The translations under genes were made by a program, and so were the position numbers. Shown here in pieces: positions 26,780 through 35,292 of a stretch of DNA of 53,823 bases; within the stretch, counting starts at the first letter, position 1; every line of letters begins with the position of its first letter. Source of the DNA: Chitinophagales bacterium (GTDB taxonomy: Bacteria; Bacteroidota; Bacteroidia; Chitinophagales; JADIYW01). Under the pieces are notes generated by a model. That model did not search any database. It worked only from the letters and a program-made list of their open reading frames with translations, and was not told the DNA's origin. The DNA lies in NCBI GenBank assembly GCA_017984135.1, contig JAGNZZ010000011.1, positions 1 through 53,823 on the forward strand. Reading direction: 5' to 3'.

Positions 26780-27406
26780 CTATTTTAAATTAAACGTTAA
26801 AAAGATGTACAAATATATCCAAAGAATGCCCATATAATGCCAAAATAAGGACAATAAATCTGTTCTAATTTTAAGCAGTCCGCTTTCATTGGATTCGATA
26901 TCTTCCAAAATGGTACTATCTGTTGGATTTTTATATATTACTACAGCGTGAAAAAATGCAATTAATAAAAATATAATTGCTACTATAACATGTAATGCAT
27001 GCATAAATGTAATCACTAAAAAATATGGACCTGCAGGATTTGGATTAAAAGACAAATAAATACCTGCATTATTTAATTCATTCCAACCTAAAAATTGCAA
27101 CATACAGAACACAATTCCCAACACAACTGTTGCTAATAATCCGTAAGTAGTTTTGGGTTTATTGCCGGCTAAATTTGCTTTATGCGCATAATGCAAACAA
27201 ATACTACTAAGGATAATAGTAATTGTTGAGAATAAAAATTCTATTGGAATATTAAAAGAAGTCCATGCTCCGCCTTTACCTTTCTGAACGATGAAAGCAC
27301 TTGTAAATCCAGCGAATGTCATTGATGTGGTGATAATAAATAAATACATTGTGAAGCGATGTGCTCCTTGTGTATTCGATTTATATTTTAATGTACCTGT
27401 ATTCAT
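26780..27406 (-). CDS. Second, shorter subunit III-type oxidase protein
   Basis: 208 residues with five or six helices, homologous in outline to subunit III: TFMHALHVIVAIIFLL and LLSLFWHYMGILWIYLY correspond to the HxxHV and WHFVD(L)VW regions. Tandem pairs of this type are usual in Bacteroidota oxidase operons. It starts two bases after the ctaB stop and ends 17 bases before the other subunit III. It may be a divergent second copy with a structural role. Confidence 0.87.
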   Translation of the reverse strand: MNTGTLKYKSNTQGAHRFTMYLFIITTSMTFAGFTSAFIVQKGKGGAWTSFNIPIEFLFSTITIILSSICLHYAHKANLAGNKPKTTYGLLATVVLGIVFCMLQFLGWNELNNAGIYLSFNPNPAGPYFLVITFMHALHVIVAIIFLLIAFFHAVVIYKNPTDSTILEDIESNESGLLKIRTDLLSLFWHYMGILWIYLYIFLTFNLK

Positions 27407-27408
27407 GG

Positions 27409-28320
27409 TTAAATTTTATCAAAAACATAAGCAATAAAAACAATCGGGATATAAAAGAAAGAAGCAAACATTAATTTTTTCGCACTCTTATCTGTCAAGT
27501 CGATAGTAAGTTGAATTCCTTGAATTAAAAACAAGACACCTGTAATTAAAGCAATGAATAAAGAAATCAATCCAGTGATACCCAAAATATACGGCAACGC
27601 ACTGATTGCAATTAGGCATATTAAATAAGGGATATTTTGAAATGCAGCGCCGCGATTTTTAACACCTTGTACGGATGGTAATAAATAATATCCTGCTTTT
27701 TTATAATCATCATTTAACAACCAAGCAATTGACCAAAAGTGAGGTATTTGCCAAAAAAATTGAACAGCAAATAATGCCAAACCACCTAAATCAACAGTTC
27801 CTGTTGCAGCCGTCCAGCCGATTAATAAAGGCATTGAACCAGGAACCGCTCCAATAAAAACGGCAATTGGGCTAATTTTCTTAAATGGTGTGTAGATAAA
27901 TGCATAAGAGATTAAGGCTAATGCGCCCAAAAATCCACTAATAGGATTAAACATTACACCTAAAATTGCGATACCTGTTACACCACTAATGCCTCCTATT
28001 AAATAGGCTTCAATTAATTTCATTCTACCGGCAGGTAATGGACGATCTTTTGTACGTTCCATTAATCTATCGGTATCTTTTTCAATTATTTGATTAAACG
28101 TGTTAGAGGAAGCAGTTACAAGAAAACCACCAAGTGCAAGTAATATAATTTTAATTCCATCAATATGTATAGAATGTACGGCAATTAAATACGACATAAC
28201 TGCAGAGAAAACTACCAATGATGAAAGGCGGAATTTAGTCAATAACATAATATCTTTCAACTTAAGATAAATAATTTTACCTAACGATTGATTTTCAATA
28301 TGTATCTTTTCAGAATTCAA
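27409..28320 (-). CDS. ctaB: Protoheme IX farnesyltransferase
   Basis: 303 residues of the UbiA superfamily with about eight or nine helices. It farnesylates heme B to heme O, the precursor of heme A for the oxidase. The first aspartate-rich site is NQIIEKDTDRLMERTKDRP; the second region is LLNDDYKKAGYYLLP. The TTG at 28320 is used here because it lies 20 bases after coxA and gives the normal N-terminal extension; an ATG at 28248 would remove 24 residues. A heme A synthase (ctaA) is not present in the window. Confidence 0.93.
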   Translation of the reverse strand: MNSEKIHIENQSLGKIIYLKLKDIMLLTKFRLSSLVVFSAVMSYLIAVHSIHIDGIKIILLALGGFLVTASSNTFNQIIEKDTDRLMERTKDRPLPAGRMKLIEAYLIGGISGVTGIAILGVMFNPISGFLGALALISYAFIYTPFKKISPIAVFIGAVPGSMPLLIGWTAATGTVDLGGLALFAVQFFWQIPHFWSIAWLLNDDYKKAGYYLLPSVQGVKNRGAAFQNIPYLICLIAISALPYILGITGLISLFIALITGVLFLIQGIQLTIDLTDKSAKKLMFASFFYIPIVFIAYVFDKI

Positions 28321-28340
28321 AACGCTCTATTTTTACCAAA

Positions 28341-30167
28341 TTAATGATTATGATAATTTTTCTTTTCTTCTTCAGAGATTGGAGTAGTTTGCATAATAAA
28401 GTCATCTTCACTATTAGGGTAACGGCTATAATCGTATGCCCAACGATGTACTTCTGGCAACTCACCTTCCCAGTTTCCGTGAACGCCTTCAATAGGTGAT
28501 GTCCACTCTAAAGTAGTTGCGCCCCAAGGATTTTGAGAAGCTTTCTTGCCTCTATACATACTCCAAAAGAAGTTTATTAAAAAGATAAATTGGGCAAGAA
28601 ATGTTACAATAACAGCTGCACTAATCAATTTATTCAAATAAGCATATTGGGAAAAAGCTTCAATTTCATTGAAAGAATAATATCTTCTAGGTACACCAGC
28701 CATTCCTAAGAAATGCATTGGCCAGAAAATTAAATATGCTCCTATAAATGTAATGGTGAAATGGATATAACCTAATGTTTCATTCATCATTCTGCCAAAC
28801 ATACGTGGGAACCAATGATACACACCTGCAAACATACCAAAGAAGGCTGCTACACCCATTACTATATGGAAATGTGCTACGACAAAGTAAGTATCATGTA
28901 ATTGAATATCAACAGTGGAGTTTCCTAGCCAAATGCCTGTTAAACCACCTGAAATAAAGAGAGAAACAAATCCTATTGAGAATATAGATGGTGCATTAAT
29001 GCGAATATTTCCTCTCCAAAGCGTCGTTATCCAGTTAAATACTTTTACAGAAGATGGGATAGCAATTAGCAAGGTAAATAACGTAAACATTGAGCCTAAG
29101 AATGGATTCATTCCTGACAAAAACATGTGGTGAGCCCAAACAATAAAGCTAAGTACCGTAATTCCCAAAAGTGAGAAAACCATCGCTTTATAACCAAATA
29201 TTGGTTTACGTGAGTTAATTGCTAGAATCTCAGATACCATTCCCATTGCTGGCAATATTACGATATAAACTTCCGGATGTCCTAAGAACCAAAATAAATG
29301 TTGAAATAGAATTGGTGAGCCGCCCGCAAAAGGCAATGCTTTACCACCGATTACAATATTTGATAAATAGAAACTAGTTCCTAAACTTCTATCAAATATT
29401 AATAAAACAACGCAAGCTACTAAAACAGGGAACGATAAAATACCAATAATTGCCGTGAAGAACAATGCCCAAACAGTCAATGGTAATTTAAACATTGACA
29501 TTCCTTTTGTACGAAGATTTAAAATAGTTGAAACATAATTAAGACCACCTAACAAGGTAGATACAACAAATAAGACCATAGCAAACAACCAAACCGTCAT
29601 ACCTGTTCCTGATCCTGGAGATGCTTGTGGCAATGCACTTAAAGGTGGATAAATTGTCCAGCCTGCAGAAGGTGCGCCCGTAGGCAAAAACAAAGAAGAA
29701 AACATAACAACACTCGCTAATGCAAATATCCAAAACGATAGTGCGTTCATTAAAGGAGAAGCCATGTCTCTAGCACCAATTTGTAACGGAAGTAAAACAT
29801 TTGCAAACGTACCACTTAAACTTGCTGTCAATACGAAGAAAACCATAATTGTTCCGTGCATGGTTACTAAGGAATAGTATGCTTCCGGATTTAATTTTCC
29901 ATCGGTAAACCATGTAGAGAAAATTTGCTCTAAGAAAGGGAATGTTTCATCTGGCCAACCCAATTGAACTCTAAATAAAACAGACATTCCACCGCCAATA
30001 ATCGCCCATATCATACCTAATGTAAGAAATTGCTTACCGATAGTTTTATGATCGGTACTGAATATATATTTTGAAATGAATGTTTCTGTATGATGATGTC
30101 CAGCGCCATTTCCATGACTATGAGTATGTGCATCTACATTTGATTCCATTACTGCTGTCGTTTGCAT
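28341..30167 (-). CDS. Cytochrome c oxidase subunit I, A1-type
   Basis: 608 residues with twelve or more helices. It holds heme a, heme a3 and CuB. Ligands are visible in MHGTIMVFF (heme a), GHPEVYIVILPAMG with the cross-linked H-Y pair and the glutamate typical of A1 oxidases, WAHHMFLSGM (two CuB histidines) and HDTYFVVAHFHIVMG (heme a3 and heme a). The N-terminus carries six histidines between 14 and 26 ahead of the first helix, which is not part of the core fold. It lies between subunit II and ctaB. Confidence 0.97.
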   Translation of the reverse strand: MQTTAVMESNVDAHTHSHGNGAGHHHTETFISKYIFSTDHKTIGKQFLTLGMIWAIIGGGMSVLFRVQLGWPDETFPFLEQIFSTWFTDGKLNPEAYYSLVTMHGTIMVFFVLTASLSGTFANVLLPLQIGARDMASPLMNALSFWIFALASVVMFSSLFLPTGAPSAGWTIYPPLSALPQASPGSGTGMTVWLFAMVLFVVSTLLGGLNYVSTILNLRTKGMSMFKLPLTVWALFFTAIIGILSFPVLVACVVLLIFDRSLGTSFYLSNIVIGGKALPFAGGSPILFQHLFWFLGHPEVYIVILPAMGMVSEILAINSRKPIFGYKAMVFSLLGITVLSFIVWAHHMFLSGMNPFLGSMFTLFTLLIAIPSSVKVFNWITTLWRGNIRINAPSIFSIGFVSLFISGGLTGIWLGNSTVDIQLHDTYFVVAHFHIVMGVAAFFGMFAGVYHWFPRMFGRMMNETLGYIHFTITFIGAYLIFWPMHFLGMAGVPRRYYSFNEIEAFSQYAYLNKLISAAVIVTFLAQFIFLINFFWSMYRGKKASQNPWGATTLEWTSPIEGVHGNWEGELPEVHRWAYDYSRYPNSEDDFIMQTTPISEEEKKNYHNH

Positions 30168-30226
30168 ATATTTCCTTTTAGATTTAAATATTTTAGTTTA
30201 TAATCGCTTATAAATGCTTGTAGTTA

Positions 30227-31279
30227 TTAATGTTTTTTACTTGGCGCTGAGTTCAATTTAGATTTAGCTTCAGAAATAGGAGTTGATAATACAAAGCTTC
30301 CATCTTTCATTCCTGGTTTAACTACTGAATAATAGTATGAACGTTGTGATTTAATCCATTTTTCATATTCAGCTTCTGTTACTACTACTAATTTTTTCTG
30401 CATGTTATAATGACCTGAACCACATAATTTGTTGCATGCTACTACATAGTCAAATTTAGGATTATTTAATTCTTTTCTCATTTCTTCCGTAGTTATGGTA
30501 GGTCTAAACCAAAGATGTGTTGGAACTCCAGGAACTGCAGACATCATTAATCTAAAATGTGGAATATAAAAATTATGAATTACATCTAAAGCTCCAATAT
30601 TAACTGAAACCGGTTTGTTTACAGGAATCACTATTTCATCAGCCATGATGTCATCTTGACTTTTTTTGTCGTTCCAATTTACACCTAATTCATTATCTCC
30701 TTTTACCAAAGTAAAATCTCTAGGTCCTAAAATTTTATCTCTTCCGGCATAACGTACCATCCATGAATATTGTTTTCCAGTAACTTCAATTACGATTGCA
30801 TCTTTGGGTGCTGGTGAAAATATTTTAAACCATTTTTGAATACCAAAAACGATTAAAAGAGTTAGCACGGCAGATGGAGCAACTGTCCAAATGATTTCTA
30901 ACTTATTATTGTGAGAATAGAAATAAGCTTTTCTATCTTTTCTATAATGATATTTATAAACGAACCAAAATAAAACAATATGTGTTAGGATAAATACAAT
31001 ACCTGTTAGTAATAAAGTAATATTCATTAAGTTATTAATCCATTCACCTTGTTCTGATGCTGGTTTTGGGAGTAAGGTAGGCGCATAGATATAACTCGAT
31101 ACCAATGAGTAAATTAAAATAGCAAAACCTAAAATGGAAATAAACAATGCACTCTTTTCATGAGATTGTTCTTGTTCAACACCTGAACGCAATGTTTTAA
31201 TTAAATCGGATGCCTTACTTATTTGTACAATTACGATGTACAATAATACCAATGTTAATAAGCCTAATATAATTGACAT
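30227..31279 (-). CDS. Cytochrome c oxidase subunit II
   Basis: 350 residues. Three hydrophobic helices (near 1-20, 45-70 and 85-110) precede the cupredoxin domain. The CuA site is CNKLCGSGHYNM (C282, C286, H290, M293) with the upstream histidine of DVIHNFYIPHFR. No cytochrome c domain is fused at the C-terminus, so electrons must come from a separate carrier or directly from the alternative complex III encoded upstream. The gene follows actF by 13 bases. Confidence 0.95.
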   Translation of the reverse strand: MSIILGLLTLVLLYIVIVQISKASDLIKTLRSGVEQEQSHEKSALFISILGFAILIYSLVSSYIYAPTLLPKPASEQGEWINNLMNITLLLTGIVFILTHIVLFWFVYKYHYRKDRKAYFYSHNNKLEIIWTVAPSAVLTLLIVFGIQKWFKIFSPAPKDAIVIEVTGKQYSWMVRYAGRDKILGPRDFTLVKGDNELGVNWNDKKSQDDIMADEIVIPVNKPVSVNIGALDVIHNFYIPHFRLMMSAVPGVPTHLWFRPTITTEEMRKELNNPKFDYVVACNKLCGSGHYNMQKKLVVVTEAEYEKWIKSQRSYYYSVVKPGMKDGSFVLSTPISEAKSKLNSAPSKKH

Positions 31280-31292
31280 TTCTGACTATTTT

Positions 31293-32603
31293 TTAAATAT
31301 GATGATTATAACTTTCTTTAAAATAAGGATGCGTACTAGAAGATAAATCTTTTACTTTAGCTAACATAACCAGTGTGACATAGGTAAATATACTACCAAA
31401 TATCAATAACAAACCAAGGCTAATTAAACCAAATCCGTTTTTAGGTAATAATGGCGGGCAATTCATTATGAAGAATGCTGCATATTGACCTAATATAATA
31501 ATAATGGCTGTAACGATAGTTATTTTTGTACTTCTTTTAGAATTTCTCGTTAATAAGATAAAAAACGGCAATACAAAATTAAAAACGAATGAGGCATGGA
31601 ATAAAATACCATAATTATCCATATTTCTTCTTAAACGGAAATACTCCGTTTCTTCTGGAATGTTCGCATACCAGATTAACATATATTGTGAGAACCAAGT
31701 ATAACACCAAAAGATACTAATAGCAAACATCAATTTTGCAACATCGTGCTCATGATTTTGATTTACATTCGGCAAGTATCCTTTAGATTTTAAGTAATGC
31801 ATAAATAAAAGTAAAATAGAAAGCATGGTAACACATGCACCAGCCATTGTATTCCATGTAAACATGGTACTGTACCAGTGTGGCTGAATAGACATTGACC
31901 ACAACCATGTTGCAAACGTATTAATTAGAAAAGAGATAACCACTATAGAAACGGCTGCGATAACACGGCTACTTGAGAATAGTTTTCTTGTAGGATTTAC
32001 GTCCATTTTTGTTAAAACATTCCAAAACTTCATCACCATAAATACACATAAAATTGCAATTACTACAGAAAAACCCCAAAACGTTTTCATGTTTAAGAAA
32101 TCACTTTTGGTATTCAATATTTCATCAAACGTAGCAGTACCTTTTGCATATAAAGACTCATGTGTCCAATGGAAAATATCATGATTAAACAATCCAAATA
32201 CTACAAATAGTAATATAATAAACAAAACAATGGGAACAGACATTGCCAACGCAATTTTTTGAATTTGGATTTGCCATCCACCCCAAGCAATATTTGTGGC
32301 TGCTAAAAAGAAAATAGATGCTAATGCAATGTAGAAAAAGAAATATAAAACATTGTGGGTATTAGCAATTAAAGATGTTTTTACAGTAGGTGCTGCATGT
32401 CCATGATCAGCCGTAGCTGTATGTTCATCAGCCGTTGTATGCTTATCCGTTGTTACGGCAGTATGAGTAGCAGAATGGGATGCTTCTTTTTCATGGCTAC
32501 CACTATCAAAAAACAAAACACCTAAAATCAACATTAAGACACCGATGCCTAATGTGATAAAAATATTTTTTTTGGTGCTCGAATCAAAAACGTATGTATT
32601 CAT
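31293..32603 (-). CDS. actF: Alternative complex III subunit ActF
   Basis: 436 residues with about ten helices, the second NrfD-like quinone-site subunit of alternative complex III. The stretch SQYMLIWYANIPEETEYF is characteristic. Between the first and second helices is a soluble segment (about 33-75) with seven histidines (37, 43, 47, 55, 61, 67, 69) spaced among T, A, D and E residues, which looks like an added metal-binding linker. The gene lies between actE and coxB. Confidence 0.92.
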   Translation of the reverse strand: MNTYVFDSSTKKNIFITLGIGVLMLILGVLFFDSGSHEKEASHSATHTAVTTDKHTTADEHTATADHGHAAPTVKTSLIANTHNVLYFFFYIALASIFFLAATNIAWGGWQIQIQKIALAMSVPIVLFIILLFVVFGLFNHDIFHWTHESLYAKGTATFDEILNTKSDFLNMKTFWGFSVVIAILCVFMVMKFWNVLTKMDVNPTRKLFSSSRVIAAVSIVVISFLINTFATWLWSMSIQPHWYSTMFTWNTMAGACVTMLSILLLFMHYLKSKGYLPNVNQNHEHDVAKLMFAISIFWCYTWFSQYMLIWYANIPEETEYFRLRRNMDNYGILFHASFVFNFVLPFFILLTRNSKRSTKITIVTAIIIILGQYAAFFIMNCPPLLPKNGFGLISLGLLLIFGSIFTYVTLVMLAKVKDLSSSTHPYFKESYNHHI

Positions 32604-32626
32604 TGCGAGTGTCTATTTAGAATTAA

Positions 32627-33220
32627 TTATTTTATTGTTGTTGAATCGTTTGTTGTTGTAGTTGGGCTTGCTGTTGTCCCTTGTAAAGTTCTTACATAGC
32701 TTAATACTAACCAACGTTCTCTATGATTTAATTGAGAAGCATAAGAGCCCATCATTCCTTTTCCGAACATTACAGTATGATATCTTTTACCATCTGCCAA
32801 TGACAATAATGGTTCATTTAAGTAAGATGGTGGTGGTGGAAATTTATTAATTTGTACAAGATGACCTTGTCCATCGCCTTTTTCGCCATGACAAATATCA
32901 CAATTAATTTTATATAGGTGTTTGCCTTCTCCAGAAACTTCATCCTTTGTGAAGTTAAATGGATTTTTAATGAGTAATGCTGATTTTTCATAATCAGAAT
33001 CAGATAAAGGATAAATATATTTATCTCTTGCCACACTACCTTCCGGAGCTAGTTGATTGGTTTTTCCATCTTTAAAGATGGGATTATCTGAGCCTGCTTC
33101 GTAGGCAATATGTCGTGACATTTCTGGCATATACTCTCTACCTGGCTTCTTTTCACTTCTAATACAAGAAGTGAAGCCAAAAACTAATACTAATAGTATG
33201 ATATGATATCTTTTCAACAT
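32627..33220 (-). CDS. actE: Alternative complex III cytochrome c subunit ActE
   Basis: 197 residues. The N-terminus is a lipoprotein signal with lipobox FTSC (C19). One heme c motif, CDICH, lies in INCDICHGEKGDGQG, with a distal methionine candidate in MMGSYASQ. ActE is a periplasmic monoheme cytochrome on the outer face of the complex and can act as electron exit toward the oxidase. A threonine-rich tail ends the protein. Confidence 0.93.
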   Translation of the reverse strand: MLKRYHIILLVLVFGFTSCIRSEKKPGREYMPEMSRHIAYEAGSDNPIFKDGKTNQLAPEGSVARDKYIYPLSDSDYEKSALLIKNPFNFTKDEVSGEGKHLYKINCDICHGEKGDGQGHLVQINKFPPPPSYLNEPLLSLADGKRYHTVMFGKGMMGSYASQLNHRERWLVLSYVRTLQGTTASPTTTTNDSTTIK

Positions 33221-33226
33221 GGTAAA

Positions 33227-33757
33227 TTAAACTTCTTTTTGATAAACTTCAATGGCTCCTTCTTTTTTTAATAAATCTGAAACGCTATTTATATAATTAG
33301 CATCCTTTGTACTGTCTAATTCAAAAGTTAAGGCAAACAAATGATCGGTGGTTCTTTCATCAATAATTTTTGGTGTTTTACCTGGCCACAATTTGCATAA
33401 ATAATAAAAAGAAACGGTCATACCTATTGCTGAAAACAATACGGTATGTTCGAAAGTAATTGGTACATACGATAAAATTGCCCAGTAAGGTTTGCCACCA
33501 AAATCGGTTGGATAATTAAATAAATTTATGAAAGTAATCATACTTAATGCAACGGTAAAACCAGTTGCGCCGAAGACAAAACCAGCAGTATGGATTTTAG
33601 TAGGCTCTAAACCCAATGCATGTTCTAATCCATGAACAGGAAAAGGAGTATAAGCATCTGTAATTTCATAACCCGATTTACGAATATCCTTTACGGCGTG
33701 CATTAATACATCATCGTCATCAAATATTCCTACTAAGTATTTTTTTGTGTCGCTCAT
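33227..33757 (-). CDS. actD: Alternative complex III subunit ActD (DUF3341)
   Basis: 176 residues with two transmembrane helices (about 55-80 and 100-120). The N-terminal LVGIFDDDDVLMHAVKDIR and the AYTPFPVHGLEHALG segment are diagnostic for DUF3341, the ActD subunit. It binds no cofactor and is thought to stabilise the membrane arm. It is seven bases upstream of actE. Confidence 0.94.
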   Translation of the reverse strand: MSDTKKYLVGIFDDDDVLMHAVKDIRKSGYEITDAYTPFPVHGLEHALGLEPTKIHTAGFVFGATGFTVALSMITFINLFNYPTDFGGKPYWAILSYVPITFEHTVLFSAIGMTVSFYYLCKLWPGKTPKIIDERTTDHLFALTFELDSTKDANYINSVSDLLKKEGAIEVYQKEV

Positions 33758-33809
33758 ATTTATATAGTTAAGCTGTAATTGATACTTTTATTCAAATTTT
33801 TTAAAAATG

Positions 33810-35249
33810 TTAATCCCAAGAGCCTTTTGCCACAGAAGTATCTTTATACACTTCCATTCCTTTTACTTCTTCTAATTGTTTATCTCTATATTGATTACCT
33901 GATATTTTCAAGATAGATTTAACTTCTGCAATAGCAATTGCTGGGAAGAATCTACAGAATAATAAGAATAATGTCATAAATAAACCGATAGAACCAATAA
34001 AAATTCCCATTTCAACCCAAGATGGTGAATAATACAACCAACTTGAAGGTAAATAATCTCTATGTAATGAAATTACGATAATCACAAATCGCTCGAACCA
34101 CATGCCAATATTAATTAAAATTGACATAAAGAATGTAACAGCAATATTTCTTCTTAATTTTTTGAACCAAAATACTTGTGGCGAAACTAAGTTACAGAAC
34201 ATCATTGACCAATAAGCCCACCAATAAGGCCCAGAAGCTCTATTGGCAAATGCATACGATTCATACATATTACCAGAATACCATGCTACGAATAACTCGG
34301 TTAAGTAGGCTATACCAACCATGGTGCCTGTTAATAACATTACTTTATTCATGGATTCCATGTGTGCCAGCGTAATATAATCCTGTAAGTTCATGATTTG
34401 TCTGGCTATTATCATTAATGTCAATACCATTGCAAAACCTGAGAAAATAGCACCTGCTACGAAATAAGGAGGCATGATAGTGGTATGCCAACCTGGCACT
34501 ACTGAAGTAGCAAAGTCAAAGGATACAATGGTATGAACAGATAATACTAACGGAGTTGATAACCCAGCTAAGATTAATGATAATGATTCCCAACGTTCCC
34601 AATGTTTCGCAGATCCTATCCAACCAAAACTTAAGAAGTTATAAAATTTCCATCTTCCTGGAGTTTTAGATTGGTCACGCATCGTTCCAAAGTCTGGAAC
34701 TAAACCTGTGTACCAAAATAATAAGGATACGGTGAAATAGGTAGAAATTGCAAATACGTCCCATAATAATGGAGAAGTAAAGTTCACCCAAAGTGGACCA
34801 CGTGTATTTGGATAAGGGAAAATAAAGAATGCATCCCAAACACGACCCATGTGAAATATTGGAAATTGACCAGCGCAAATTACTGCAAATATGGTCATCG
34901 CTTCTGCGGCTCTGTTTACACCTGTACGCCATTTTTGACGGAACAACAATAAGATAGCTGAGATTAATGTACCAGCATGACCGATACCAATCCACCACAC
35001 GAAGTTGGTGATATCCCATGCCCAACCTACTGTTTTATTGGCACCCCAAGTACCAATACCGAACATTACTTCCCATGCGATACAAAATACAAATAAACCT
35101 GCGAAAACAGCAGAAACAGCTGTCCAAAATGCCCATTTTGGTTGTATTTTACCTGTTGTTGGAGCTACGATATCTCTCGTAATATCCTTGTAGGTCTTAT
35201 TACCGTTTATTAACGGTTCGCGTAGTGGTGATTCAAAATGACTTGCCAT
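33810..35249 (-). CDS. actC: Alternative complex III quinone-binding subunit ActC
   Basis: 479 residues, NrfD/PsrC-like, about ten helices. Typical stretches are PKWAFWTAVSAVFAGLF, WWIGIGHAGTLISAIL (with a histidine near the quinone site), HTIVSFDFATSVVPGWH and the long GPYWWAYWSMMFCN segment. ActC anchors the complex and carries the quinol-oxidation site. It is 43 bases downstream of actB. Confidence 0.95.
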   Translation of the reverse strand: MASHFESPLREPLINGNKTYKDITRDIVAPTTGKIQPKWAFWTAVSAVFAGLFVFCIAWEVMFGIGTWGANKTVGWAWDITNFVWWIGIGHAGTLISAILLLFRQKWRTGVNRAAEAMTIFAVICAGQFPIFHMGRVWDAFFIFPYPNTRGPLWVNFTSPLLWDVFAISTYFTVSLLFWYTGLVPDFGTMRDQSKTPGRWKFYNFLSFGWIGSAKHWERWESLSLILAGLSTPLVLSVHTIVSFDFATSVVPGWHTTIMPPYFVAGAIFSGFAMVLTLMIIARQIMNLQDYITLAHMESMNKVMLLTGTMVGIAYLTELFVAWYSGNMYESYAFANRASGPYWWAYWSMMFCNLVSPQVFWFKKLRRNIAVTFFMSILINIGMWFERFVIIVISLHRDYLPSSWLYYSPSWVEMGIFIGSIGLFMTLFLLFCRFFPAIAIAEVKSILKISGNQYRDKQLEEVKGMEVYKDTSVAKGSWD

Positions 35250-35292
35250 TATATCTTGCTTTACTACTTTTAAATTGTTTACTTAATTTTAA

